Source: Iris pallida
Taxonomy: Eukaryota > Streptophyta > Magnoliopsida > Asparagales > Iridaceae
Direction: 5' to 3'
DNA: 64,000 nt
Assembly: GCA_029216955.1 (NCBI GenBank)
Contig: JANAVB010005597.1
Location: 42,269,311-42,333,310 of the forward strand
The notes beneath the pieces were generated by a model. It did not search any database. It saw only the letters and a program-made list of their open reading frames with translations, and was not told where the DNA came from. Positions 22,215 through 33,671 of the stretch are shown here, piece by piece. Numbering within the stretch: position 1 is the stretch's first letter; each line of letters opens with the position of its first letter. Position numbers and translations under genes: made by a program.

Positions 22215-24500
22215 GGAGAAACATAACTCCTGAGTCAAACCAGGGTGGATATCGAGATCTAATCTCGTCCTCGCGCTCCCAGGTTGACTCTCCCGGAGAG
22301 TAATGGCCCCAAGCGACACGGACAAGGCTAATAGTCCGGTTCTTGAGCACCTTCTCTCGCCGGTCCAAAATAGACACGGGTTGTTCCTAAGTTAGGTCGG
22401 TACTAACGACTAACTTCGAATGGTCGAGGACATGACTCGGATCCGGGACGTACCCACGCAACTGGGATACATAAAACACATCATGTACGCCGGATAGCGA
22501 GGGGAAAAGGGTAAGCCGATAAGCAACATTGCCTACCTGAGCGAGAATCTCAAAAGGACCAACGAATCTCGGACTAAGTTTTCCTCAGGTTCCAAATCTA
22601 ATGACACCCCGAGTAGGTAAAATCTGCAGAAACACTTTGTCACCAACACCAAACTCTAGAGGCCTTCGATGTTGATCTGTCCAGTGGCGGTGTCTTTCTT
22701 GCGTGACTCGAAGCCGCTCTTTGATCAACTTGACTGTCTCTACGGTCTGCGTGATCATCTCTGGTCCCAACAATTTTCGTTCTCCCACATCATCCCATGG
22801 CAGAGGGGACCTGCACCTCCTTCCATATAATGCTTCAAACGGTGCCATCTGTATACTTGCCTGATAACTATTATTGTAAGAGAACTCTACTAAATGAAGG
22901 TGATCTTTCCAAGTTTCATCGAAGTCTAAAGTACAAGCCCGTAACATATCTTTCAAGGTCTGAATGGTTCTCTCTGATTGTCCATCCGTCTGCAGATGAT
23001 AGGCTGTACTGAACCTTAACTTGGTACCCAAATTTTGATACAAACTCCGCCAAAAGTGAGAGGTGAACCGGGTGTCTCGATCTGATACTATGCTGACTGG
23101 AACACCATGCTACCTCACAATCTACTTCATGTATATTTCTGCTAGCTGCTAAGTAGACTGCCCTACTCTGAAAGAAAGAAAATGCACAACCTTCGTGAGC
23201 CGATCTACGATTACCCAAACTGCGTTACGGCCGATCGGAGATCTATGTAAACCGATCACAAAGTCCATCGTGACGTGCTCCCACTTCTACTCCGGAATAG
23301 GAAGTAGCTGTAACAATCCTGCTGGTCTCTGCTGCTCTGCATTCACTTGCTGACATACCAAACACCTGGATACAAACTTTGCTATCTCTCTCTTCATGCC
23401 ATTCCACCAAAAGTGCTGCTTTATATCCTGGTACATCTTTGTGCTTCCGGGATGAATGGAATAAGGAGAACTATGAGCTTCCGATATAACTTCATGTCGA
23501 AGGTCTACACCTGGTACACAAAGACGGTTTCCGAACCTAAGTGTTCCATCCTCATGGATTACTAACTCCTTTCTGAGACCTGACTCACATTCCGATCGAA
23601 GCTTCTGGATTCGCGGATCCTCCGCCTGAGCTGCTCTGATCCTCTCTACTAAAGTGGACTGAATCTGCAAACTGGCCATAACACCTGTATCTTGCGGTAA
23701 GATCACTTCAATTCCCATTTCCTGAAGATCTTCCAAAATATGCCTCTGCGTGGTTAGAATGAATGCACCACCTCTCATGCTCAAGGCATCTGCTACCACA
23801 TTCGCCTTGCCTGGATGATACTGAAGATTTACATCAAAATTCTTCAGTAATTCCAACCATCTCCTCTGTCTCATGTTCAGGTCCCTCTGGGTAAATGCAT
23901 ACTTTAAGCTCTTATGATCGGTGTAAATCTCAACTAGATCCCCATATAAGTAGTGCCTCCATAACTTAAGCGAAAACACTACTGCTACCAATTTCAGGTC
24001 GTGAGTTGGATAATTCTTCTTATGATCTCGAAGCTGTCGAGATGCATATGCTATCACCTTACCATGCTGTATCAATACACATCCAAGTCCCTTCTCGAAT
24101 GCGTCACAATACACGGTAAACCCTCCCGATCCTACTGGAAGGGTCAAGATCGGGGCTGAGATTAATCTTTTCTTCAACTCTTCAAATGATGTCTGACACT
24201 CTGCTGACCAAACAAACTCTACATCCTTATGTGTCAAACACGTCATGGGTGCCGAAATCCTGGCGAATTCTGCAACGAACCTTCTGTAGTAACCTGCCAA
24301 TCCTAAGAAACTTCGTACTTCTGCTACCGTCTTCGGAACTGGCCAATTTTTCACTGCCTCAACCTTCTTCGGGTCTACTGATACTCCTGCTCCAGAAATA
24401 ATGTGTCCCAGGAACGAAATATGATCCAACCAAAACTCATATTTATTAAGCTTCGCATAAAGTCGATGCTCCCTCAGGGTCTGCAAAACTATCCGAAGAT
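22215..24500 (-). pseudogene. pol: TEK-C pol 3' part: RT end, RNase H, integrase, C-terminal domain
   Basis: The largest open piece is 24486-23287 (399 codons). It starts in the RT connection (KLNKYEFWL, SFLGLAGYYRRF), continues through RNase H ([29 protein letters not shown]) and reaches the integrase zinc region (HPGSTKMYQDIKQHFWW, CLVCQQ). A TAG at 23287 interrupts it. The same frame goes on with integrase core residues: TMDFV (D), IVSDRDTRF (D) and [12 protein letters not shown] (E). More stops fall near 23160-23110 and at 22585. The end, to about 22215, has the ILDRREKVL and STWERED blocks of chromovirus integrase tails. Enzyme roles are reverse transcription and insertion; this copy cannot make the full product. 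Confidence 0.88.
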
Positions 24501-25510
24501 GTTTCTCATGTTCCTCCTCACAACTGGAATGATATCATCTATAAATACTACTACAAACTTATCCAAATAGGGTAAAAATATATGATTCATCAAATCCATG
24601 AATACTGCTGGGGCATTAGTCAGTCCAAATGACATTACCAGAAACTCATAATACCCATACCGTGATCTAAATGTTGTCTTGGGTATGTCCTGCTCCCGGA
24701 ACCTCACTTGATAATATCCAGATCGAAGATCAATCTTAGAGAAGATGCAAGCCTTACTAAATTGATCAAGCAAGTCATCAATCCTTGGTAATAGATACTT
24801 GTTCTTCATGGTTACTGTATTCAACTGCCGGTAATCAATGCACATTTGCGTCGATCCATCCTTCTTGGGTAACAAAATCATCGGGGCTGCCCAGGGCGAT
24901 TCACTGTCTCGGATAAATTGCTTCGCCTTTAGTTCTTCTTCATGCTGGTATAACTTGTCCAACTCTGACTGTAACATCCTGTAAACTCTGTCGACTTTAG
25001 GCTCCATCCCAGGATTCAGCTCAATGCAAAACTCCACATCTCTCACTGGTGGTAAACCTGGAAGCTCATCTAGAAATATATCAGCAAACTCTCTGACCAA
25101 TCTGGGAATCTGCTCCTGCTCTGCCAATGCTTCCGTAACGATGCCCTTGGGTCTATCCTTCAATGATCGAACAAAGACAAACTCCTCAATGTCGGGTATA
25201 TTAAATACTACCCTACCTCTCCGATAATCTATCGTCGCATGATTATCTCTCAACCAATCCATGCCTAGGACAACGTCAAAGTTTTCCATAGGGAACTCAA
25301 TCAAAGATGCAGGCAATAATCGCCCACTCACTACGACTGGACATGCTAAGCACACTCGGCTAACTCCTACGAGCCTATTACCAGTGAGTATATTCATCCT
25401 CTCTGGCAATGCCTCGAATTTCAACCCAATACGTGTCGCAAATCGTACAGATATAAAAGAGTGGGTAGCCCCCGAATCAAACAATGCTACAACGAAAAAA
25501 AGGTAACAGA
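24489..25510 (-). pseudogene. pol: TEK-C pol 5' part: protease and reverse transcriptase
   Basis: A 331-codon frame (25484-24489). Residues 3-12 are the aspartic protease site [10 protein letters not shown], followed by the DVVLGMDWL flap-side motif near residue 70. RT follows: LPKKDGS near 205, [12 protein letters not shown] near 250, [12 protein letters not shown] near 282 and the catalytic VFIDDI near 315. Directly after FIDDI about ten bases are lost relative to TEK family members, shifting the frame near 24535 and ending the product. A run of seven A (25495-25501) marks a second frameshift between gag and protease. Catalytic aspartates of protease and RT are both present. Confidence 0.88.
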
Positions 25511-25786
25511 AATATTACCTACAACTACGTCACCTGAAGCTAGCGCATCCTCCAGTGATAAGGTAAAGGCCTGGCCCTGGCCTTGCTGAGCTCCCTCCTA
25601 CTGCCTTCCTCGACCATGCTGTCGCTGCGGCCTCTGCGGGCCTTCCTCGTTATGTGCCTGGCGAAACATCTGAACCTGCGTTGGTAAACGCTGGACGAGC
25701 GGCCTCACGGCCAATGCTGGTCCTCTGTTCGATGCTGCCCCTGGAGCTGGTAATATCGAAAACTACTGAACTGGCCCTCCTGGCCT

Positions 25787-26935
25787 CTATATCATAGGAA
25801 AATTAGCAATCCTATGGCCTGGACTGCCATACCTCATGCATAATCCATTAGCTGAATGACACACATCCCTAGTGTGCCCTCCCTTACCATAGTAAGTACA
25901 TCTAATGGACGCCTCCTGGCGCTGCTGCTGGTTCCTCTGCGGCTGATGCCGAACTGGTGCTGTTATCTCTGATACCGCCGTCCTCCGCGGCGCTCCTGAC
26001 TCATGAATACGGATGCCGAACGCTGGCACCGATGTTCGCTGTACTGTTCCTTCGCCCCTGCTCGGGGAATGAGTCCTCTTCTGGCCTCCATGTCTTGTCA
26101 CCAGCCTCTGTTGGGTGAGTTCATGCCTCCGAGCTGCCGTTAAAACGGCATCAAAAGTCTGATAGTCGTGTCCTTCTACTAGCTGTAGAATCTCCAAATG
26201 AAGTCCCTGCTAGAATCTCATCGCCTTCTCGGGCTCTGTAGCTACCATCGTCGGTACAAACTGACACAGTCTGCAGAACTCCGCTGCATATCCATCTACC
26301 GTCTTACCAGCCTGCTTGAGACTGATAAACCTCTGCTGTAGCTCATACTGCGCTACCACGCCAAAATACTTGGCCTTTAATCTGGTACGAAAGCTATCCC
26401 AGGGAACATGACGCCTTAATCTAACCTCTTCTGATACCCACCAATCACGGACGAGATCCTGAAGTATCAGTCTGACCTGATCAACCTTCTCTTCTGCGAA
26501 AACCTTGGCTGCGGTCAATATGGCCTCAGTATCCTGAAGCCATGCATCCGTCGTGATGGCGTCCTCCGTGCCGTAAAAATATCTCGAGTTGAGTCGACAA
26601 AACCTTCCCGATGCTCCTGAATCATTCCTGAAACTTCTCTCAAGGGCTAATTGTAACCCCTGATTCAGTAGCACATTCTGTTCCTGCTGTCGGGTCTGCT
26701 GTTGCTGGTGGACTGCCACCTGGTGCCGTTGAGTGGCCAAGAACCCCCGGATGATCTCCAGAAGTGCTACAGCATCAGGTACCACCGTCACTGTCGGCAC
26801 CGCTGGGGGTACAGGAGTTTCCAGAACCTGCGATTCCACTGGCTCTGATATCACTTCCACTCGGATCTGATCAGGAGAATGTACTCCTTCCGGTTGCTGT
26901 CCCGTCGAGCCATGCTCTACTGGATGCCCCTCCAT
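25787..26935 (-). pseudogene. gag: TEK-C gag (one frame, interrupted by a stop)
   Basis: ATG at 26935 after a leader of about 230 bp. The first 241 codons hold a Gln-rich segment (residues 75-95) and the retrotrans_gag capsid core (WLQDTEAIL, DWWVSEE, LKAKYFG, then FISLKQAGKTVDGYAAEF). A TAG at 26210 follows, where related Gags have Glu. The same frame resumes to 25787 with a degenerate knuckle region: CTYYGKGGHTRDVC and CMRYGSPGHRIANF, in which cysteines are replaced by Tyr or Phe. Cys (TGY) to Tyr (TAY) is a G-to-A change, as expected from deamination of methylated cytosine on the other strand. The role would be capsid and RNA packaging, now lost. Confidence 0.85.
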
Positions 26936-27163
26936 GTTGGCTTCACCAGCTACTAAGAAAGAAGCACCCCTACATGGAAAGGTACATGATATTAATTATC
27001 AGGACGAGGAGGATTCGAGGATGCAATTCAGGTTAGCAATCAAGGTAATGAAAGAGAAATCGAGACAAGAGATTCAAAGGGAACAAGTTTTGATTGAGAC
27101 TCCTATAATAGTTATACCCCACAAGTCTAAAAATCAGACCTACATGGGCCACTAATAAAATCT
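26936..27163 (-). other. TEK-C leader with post-LTR block
   Basis: Between the 5' LTR and the gag ATG. Read on the minus strand, nine bases after the LTR comes TAGTGGCCCATGTAGGTC, a variant of the block in TEK-B, LARD-D and the LARD array. Confidence 0.7.
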
Positions 27164-29041
27164 TGTCACGCTCCAGTAACGAAATACGGAGACGGACTAG
27201 GCCAGCTACTCCATATGAGGTATACAAACGTCATACGGCGATCGTGGCCGTCAAGAGACAAGGGGGTGTATGCTACATTCAAGTCTCCTATGGCCTCACA
27301 GAACATCTATGTCTCAATCATTCAAGCAAGAAAACATCAAGTAATGATCATATGAGATAAAGCAGTAAGGCGTCCCCGACGCTTCATCAAAATGATCATG
27401 GAGATCTAGCTTTATAAGTTAGCTAGCCCAGAAGGTCATAGGTACAAAATTGTATTCAGCTACAGTCTGATTTAATTATAATTATGTAAAGACAAAATAT
27501 CGAGATTAGCCGGCTAAATAGGTGCCGATGGCTAAACGTCAGAACATAAGTAAAGATGCTAGAGTGGTGGAGAAAAAACCCACTCGAGCCTCCCGCCAGC
27601 CATGCTTCTAGTATGCACCATTGACGTCAGGAAAGAAGGTCGGATCCTCAGGCTCTGCTACGTGATCTGGCCAAACAAAACTAGCGGGGTCAGCCCCGAA
27701 TAGCAAGTACCACAAGGGAGCACAAAAGAGTGAGATAAAACCCAAGCATAAAATAATAATAAGCTTCCGGTCGTAACCTCGATCCACACCCTGTCCTAGC
27801 ACGATAGACCAACCCAACAACCAAACAAGGACATGGGTTGGACCATGCACCATGACAGTCCATGTCCCTTGACTACTAACGGAAGGCTCAAACACAGCAA
27901 GTCATTTTCCAAGCGGCCATTCAATCTTGCGGCTTTTTATATTTGACGGAGTTATCCCCGATATACTGATTAAAAGGAATCCTCAGATCGTGTCAACCCA
28001 GCAGGGCTAGCCAAACCATAAGACATATAATACTTTGATTATGCACCAGTCCCCCGGAGGGCTACTGCGCTAAATATTTAACACATAGCTCGTAGGAGTC
28101 GGATATAGCTATTAGCTATAGGCGAATGAAACCATATCCGTGGCGGCCAACTCGACAAGTCAGGCCTGGACCTAGGGTGGCTAGTATGGCACGATCTCGA
28201 GATTCTTCCCACCCAATGCATCTATCAAGTTAGTTGCCTAGTTAATCCCTAGGTTATCCTCAGAGATCACATGTCGTGGTCACATGTTCACTCCTCTAGA
28301 TGTCGTACATCGTACGAGTACCCCAAGAAGGAATCTGTACTGGCTCAAGGAGTCATACGTATGTTCCCCCTTCTTGGTGTAATGCAACACACATCATATA
28401 CCACGTCATTGCGACCGACTATTTTCTATATAAATGTTGGACTCTTGGTGGTACTGGCAGGTATCACGTAGGAACACTTAGCGCATAGGATAGCACCTCG
28501 GTGCTCACATAGATTGTACCTCGGTACACACATAGGGATGTCCAGCCATCACATAGGTAGTCAGCTCAGAAATGAGGACTAAGACACAAGGGAACAGGTG
28601 GCTGATGCTCATGTGGCCAACGCTCATGCGGCTAGGAAAACAGGGGATCCTGCGGCTGGTAAAAAAGGGCACATGCGGTTATGGACAGCAGGCCTATGCG
28701 GCTGGAAGAAAGAACGATCATATGCGGCCAGGTAAGAAAGCGCATGCGGCTGGAAAAAGAACAGGGCGCATGCGGCTGGATTAGCTTAGGCGGTTGGAAA
28801 GCTCATACGGCTAAAAAGCTTATGCGACTGGAACAGCTCATGCAGCTAGAAAGCTTATGCGACCAGGAATAGCTCATGCGGCTAGAAAGCTTATGCGGCC
28901 CGGAATAGCTCATGCGGCTAGAAAGCTTATGCGATTGGAGGGAACTATTCATCGTCCCTGCCAGAACCAATACAGGCGAACCTAGGAGAACACATATACA
29001 GAATCCATGAAGAATACGTATATCGGGATTGGGGAGTGACA
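27164..29041 (-). repeat. TEK-C 5' LTR (internally deleted)
   Basis: It starts TGTCACGCTCC and ends GGGGAGTGACA. Compared with the left LTR, about 535 bp are missing between GAACCTAGGAGA and the ATACAGAATCCATG segment near 28990-29000, close to the LTR start, the usual promoter side. The 95-codon frame at 27608-27895 is on the minus strand, has no domain and is not called a gene. Confidence 0.85.
28600..28940. repeat. ATGCGGCT repeat array in TEK-C right LTR
   Basis: Same alternating monomers as 21066-21415, with independent point changes (ATGCGACT, ATGCAGCT, ATACGGCT). Confidence 0.9.
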
Positions 29042-29158
29042 AACACGGAGATTCAGAAAAATATATTCGAATCCCGCGCAACGCGACGTTCGACAAAGGC
29101 AAGTGTCTCGGTATTTCTGGGAGGTGCATGATTATAAAGAAAAGTGTTCCCTTTATTT

Positions 29159-29176
29159 TTTCTAGTAGAGTCGTCA
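29159..29176 (-). other. TAT-3 primer-binding site inside a start of translation
   Basis: Minus strand TGACGACTCTACTAGAAA, a decayed version of TGGCGACTCTGCTGGGGA. It lies 3 nt from the LTR end and overlaps an ATG (ATGACGACTC) exactly as in TAT-1. Confidence 0.75.
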
Positions 29177-29396
29177 TTTTGTTTGCAAAAACAAAAGTGT
29201 CTTATTACAAACTTAGAAAAGAGTATAAGAGTACAATTGATTTCTTGGGAAGTACAACTATAGGAATCTGATCAGAAGACGATCACTTTATCTCTTGGAC
29301 GATGTGATATCGAAGACACGAGCCTCTAGAGGATGCCACAGTAATTTAGCAGGAGATTATGATCATTCTTGATGCTTTGAGATTGATTTGAAACTA

Positions 29397-29404
29397 TATT
29401 TATA
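29397..29404 (-). promoter_or_regulatory. TATA box of TAT-3 LTR
   Basis: TATAAATA in the context GAACTCTATAAATATAGTTTCAA, which matches GAACTCTATAAATAGAGTTTCAAG in TAT-1. Confidence 0.7.
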
Positions 29405-29607
29405 GAGTTCTTGAAATAATTATTTAGTAGTTATTCTGGGTTGTGTGCACTTCAGGTTGCGCACCTCTTGTTTAGTTGTACGAGCGGTTGCACCAACTGC
29501 TGTGGATGCATGGCATCGTTTGATTGAGATACGCTTGGTCGTGGGTAGTGTAGTGGGCACGTTCTGCAAAATTAGTGGCTTGCGTGCCACGTCACCCTGT
29601 TCTGAAC

Positions 29608-29610
29608 ATT
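29608..29610. repeat. CACTA target-site duplication, left (att)
   Basis: ATT directly before CACTACCAAAA, repeated at 39568-39570 after the right end. A 3-bp duplication is the rule for CACTA elements. Confidence 0.8.
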
Positions 29611-29629
29611 CACTACCAAAATCTGTTGA

Positions 29630-30110
29630 ATCAGCAACGCTGGAGAACGTCGCTAAATCGGGCAGATACGTCGATAAATCGTATTGGCGACGTAATTAGC
29701 GACGTTTCGACGTAGTCGCAATTTACCCGGTCGCTAAAAACCAAAATGTCGCAATACGTCGCTATTGCGACGACAATTAGCGACGAAGAGGAGTCGCTGA
29801 TATAGCGACCACTAGCGACGTACATCGACTGTCTTTATCGATGTCACCTAGCGATGTTGTTGCGATGCCCATTACAGCCATGCTGACCTGGCATATCAGG
29901 ACATTAGCGACGTTCTGTGACGTCGGCACATCGCTATATTATCGACACATAGCGACGTATTGGCGACGTCTATAGCTAAATGCCAGTCAACACGGTAGCG
30001 ACGTTTAGCGACGATCAGCGACGTGATGACACATATTTAGTGACGTTCTGATACTTATATAGCGTCGTTTCTTTTCTTCGCTGGACGTCGCTAAACGTCG
30101 CTAAATTTGG
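29630..30110. repeat. CACTA left subterminal TAGCGACG repeats
   Basis: A dozen or more copies of TAGCGACG or its inverse CGTCGCTA in both orientations. In CACTA elements such repeats are transposase-binding sites. Confidence 0.85.
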
Positions 30111-30564
30111 GAAAAAATCAAAAGAATACAGCATTTGCAGCAGCACCTAGAGCAGCATTTGCAGCAGCATTTACTGGCCAATGCAAGCCCTGGAGTAACC
30201 CTCCGTAGAATTCTCTGGGTTCGCCGACCCCTTCGGTGGAACACTCAACACCGGCTGATCAGGAGGAGCATCACGAACACAAAGTATCAAAAAATATGAA
30301 ACACATATGAAACACAATCACGAATAATATGAAACACAAAGTATCAAACAAAATTGTTAATCAACGATATATTTCTTTTTTACTTCCATCATCTGTATAC
30401 ACTGATGTATTTTATAGTTACCATCGAATAATCATCATTTTGGAACCCTTAAAAGAAGTCAGAGGCTAGAGAATAGTAGTCAAAGAAATGACAATTTGAC
30501 AAACAAAGTTAATCCATTTGTACATGTGCAAATCTTATGCATGTTAAGCAAACAAGTGGCATAG
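30111..30564. other. CACTA left interior
   Basis: Holds AGCAGCATTTGC repeats at 30128-30172 and a short stretch (30175-30290) that could derive from coding DNA on the minus strand but has no confident match. Nothing else is seen. Confidence 0.4.
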
Positions 30565-30569
30565 TTCAC
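30565..30569. repeat. LARD-D target-site duplication, left (ttcac)
   Basis: TTCAC, repeated at 38810-38814 directly after the right LTR. Confidence 0.92.
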
Positions 30570-33500
30570 AGTCACGACCTGATACCCAAATTATTGGGCC
30601 GGACCGAGCCATGTCCAGCCTACGCTTGGTTAAAGCGTAGTAAGCTATTCTAAGAATAGACAATAAAGGATCTAAGCCGCTAACAGTTCTAAAATCACAT
30701 TTAAAGGTTCATCACAACACAGCATCTATAAGCGAAAGTAACATAAGCACAGACTTAATAATACACTTTATAAGTATCTAACTGGAGACAAAGTCCAGTA
30801 TCTAAATAGAAGTTCAAACCAAAGTCTAAGTCTCAAAACACATAAAAGATAACTAAGCAAGGTTCCCCGCTGGGACCTCCTCTAGAGCTAAGGCCAGGTC
30901 CTCAAAATCAGTGCCATAACATGTATCACATAGCATTTCCTCCTCAAAAAGTATACCTACAACATTATCCTGTCAGGACGGAAGCAAGTACAACCTCTAC
31001 AACTAAAGTACTGAATATATAATGAAAGAGATGTACAACAAGAAACATGGTGTGATAAGTCTATAAAATAGAAAATACTGGAAACATGGCCTCATGGTAC
31101 AACTGGGATAACAGTATCATAGTAACATAGGGAACATGGCATATCTGGAATCATGGTATGACTGGAATCACAGTATCATAGTAACATAGGGAACATGGCA
31201 TCTCATAGTCTATCATGGCAAGGACACATATGTCATATAGACAGACGTATATGTAATGTTTGAAACTATAGCTGGTACGTGATCGTCAATAGGTGTACAA
31301 TGTGCAGGAGAACATAATAAAATGTACTTTCGTACAAGTGATAAGGCGATAGATGTACGTACGCACAAATCCGCTTTGAGATAAGGCCTACGGCGTAGTA
31401 GTCATGTAAAATGAAACTTTGCTCGGTACATACGTACGGAGAAGGGGTCATGATCACGTACTATACTATCAGTTTTTTCATAACCCAGATTCTAACATGT
31501 GAGAGATACGAGAACGGTATAAAATATGTGAAAGATACTGGGAGCAGTATAAGCATGGTAGGTACTGATAGCAGTATAAAGCATAGTGAAACATGTACTG
31601 AGAACCAGTAAGAAGCATGTGAATATATAAGAACTGTCATAAGCATGGCAGGTACTGAAAGTAATACAACATGTGAAGATTTAACTTGCTACCTCAAGGA
31701 TCAGTATTTTAACAGGGTTAATACATGTTGTAGCATTAAAAGACAGTAAATGAGTTTATAGATGTACTTTCCTCGAGCAAAGCAAGAATACTAGTATGAA
31801 GATATAGATGTCTGGTGTCGTATCAATAATGATATACAAACTCAGCCTCTAAGTTAAGATTAAGATTACACTAGTGGTGTGACACGACTCCTAACTGGAT
31901 ACTAGCCAAGTGGGGACCTAGCATAAAAGTCCAATATGGGGTGACACAATATCCAAACTAATTTTCTAGGGTCTTTACACTAGTACGGGGTGAGGTCCAA
32001 TACTACAATAACTCAAATCAACACAAAACTTGTAAGTCGTAACTATTCAATAAATAAATCAAACTGTACACTGAGTTCCAACAATTTTTGAGATAGACAA
32101 AAAGCTCAATTATACGTAAAATAAGGTACCAAAATGATCCTTGTTAATTATAGAAATTTATACTAATTTTTTTGGAATTTATAAACCCTCATAGATATTT
32201 ATTAAAAATCAGCAAACACATGTATCCTGAAAATAAGTTCTGTTTTCCTATTTTTATAAAATACCAAAAGTATTTATTAAATGCTGGAAAAATTATAATA
32301 AATTAGCTAAATTAACATAGTATTTAAATATAATTTTTACCAGATTTTTACAGCACTTAAAATATATATAAAAATTCAAAAACAGCCTAACCGGATCATC
32401 CGGCGGATTACTGCGGATTATCGACGGATTTTTCGATCCGTCACAGCAAGTTTTGTGGTGGAAGTTCGGATTTTCCGACAGATTTTTCGAACCGTCACAT
32501 AAAGTTGATTTTTGAACTCAAAACTTATTTCGGCCATAAAAACTTAATTTTAAATCAAAATTCGAATTTTCAAAAGTCAAAATTGTATAGAATTGAATTT
32601 CCTACAATATGGGACTATTACTTTTCACAAATCAAAATATTTGATAGATCAAAACCTCAAAATACTCAAAAATTATATCTAGAAATTCAGATCTACGCAA
32701 TACTGTCGATCAAAACCAAAAGTGCTATATACTAAACATGTTAACAATTTAAAGAAGCATATTACAGGCCAATAAAATTTTAGTTTCTATGGAAAACAAA
32801 ACTAAAGTATGGTCATGTCACTTTTGAGCAAGATGTACTTGCCTAGGTTAAGCTCCAAGCCGAATCTTCTACTCCACCACCAAGAGGGGTACGAAACCAC
32901 ACTCTAAACCTCAAGGCCAAGCTCTTGGCAAGCTCCAAGAGAAGAGAAGGGAAGAAGAAATGAAGAGAGAGTGAAGAGAATAAAAAGAGAGAGGAGAGAG
33001 AAAGTGAAATGGCATATATAGAAGGGAGAATTAATCTTAGCCGTCGGATCGTGATCCATGTGAAAGTCTAGGTCAATCATGGTCATTCAAACAAAACTAA
33101 TTATCCATTGGATAATAGAGTGCATCTACGCTATTCACGAAAATATCTTAAACACTATTCACGAAAAAAATCTAAACACTATTCATAAAAATATCGGAAA
33201 CACTATTCATGAAAATATCTGAAATAGAAGATATCTAAAATGTGGAAAATCTGTCTGGACGGTATGCCATCGATATACTCCGGTATAATGGCGGTATGTC
33301 GGCCAAGGAAAAAATCTATAAGTTAGAAAAAATTTTAAAGCATTCCGGAAACCAAGAGAATACGAAATACGCTGTAAAATACGTATTTAAATTAATATAA
33401 ATGCTATTAAAAATTATAAAAAAACTATTTTTTTGAAATCTAGGGGCTTACATAACGTGTTCAAGTGGGACAGGATATATCAAAACGAAGATAATCTTGT

Positions 33501-33671
33501 CTATTATAAAACTCGTAAAGATAGTTTCCATATATTAGCATCCCTGACGCTCCAGAAGTCAAAGTCACGGAATGGGACATTAATGATCAAAAAAATTAAA
33601 TAATAGAATATTTATCGAAAATAATTTATTCAAAAAATTTAAAATGAACTCTGAAATTCAGGGGGCTTACA
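30570..33671 (-). repeat. LARD-D 3' LTR (left)
   Basis: The outer base is A where T is expected (AGTCACGACC against TGTCACGATCC in the right LTR), so the terminal dinucleotide has decayed. Contains a 62-bp direct repeat near 31095-31210 (GTATCATAGTAACATAGGGA core), and four units of an ACTATTCACGAAAATATC repeat at 33130-33230. Hairpin CTACGCTT/AAGCGTAG at 30620-30640. Confidence 0.9.

Larger units (their letters stand above)
21065..29041 (-). mobile_element. TEK-C, Tekay/Del-like Ty3/gypsy element
   Basis: On the minus strand: right LTR 27164-29041, leader, gag, protease, RT, RNase H, integrase with a chromovirus-type C-terminus, polypurine tract, left LTR 21065-22037 (truncated). LTR ends are TGTCACTCCCC...GCGTGACA. 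The order PR-RT-RH-INT defines Ty3/gypsy and the C-terminal block after integrase resembles Tekay/Del chromoviruses. It is the best preserved pol of this lineage in the window, yet it has at least two frameshifts and about ten stops. The left LTR lost its outer part, so no target duplication can be tested. Confidence 0.9.
29180..29610 (-). repeat. TAT-3 LTR, 3' part
   Basis: Contains TATAAATA (minus strand, 29404-29397), the LTR end motif, and one copy of a unit of about 165 bp (about 29445-29605) whose second copy lies across the CACTA insertion at 39585-39755. Open frames here (29029-29271, 29445-29699) carry no domain. Confidence 0.8.

Noticed and set aside
27608..27895. 95-codon minus-strand frame in the TEK-C 5' LTR as a membrane protein gene
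   Set aside because: Hydrophobic stretch but no family recognised. It lies wholly in the LTR, and the related TEK-G LTR does not keep the frame.
29445..29825. Frames across the CACTA left end as a small gene
   Set aside because: The frame 29445-29699 crosses the transposon border at 29611, so it joins two unrelated sequences by chance.
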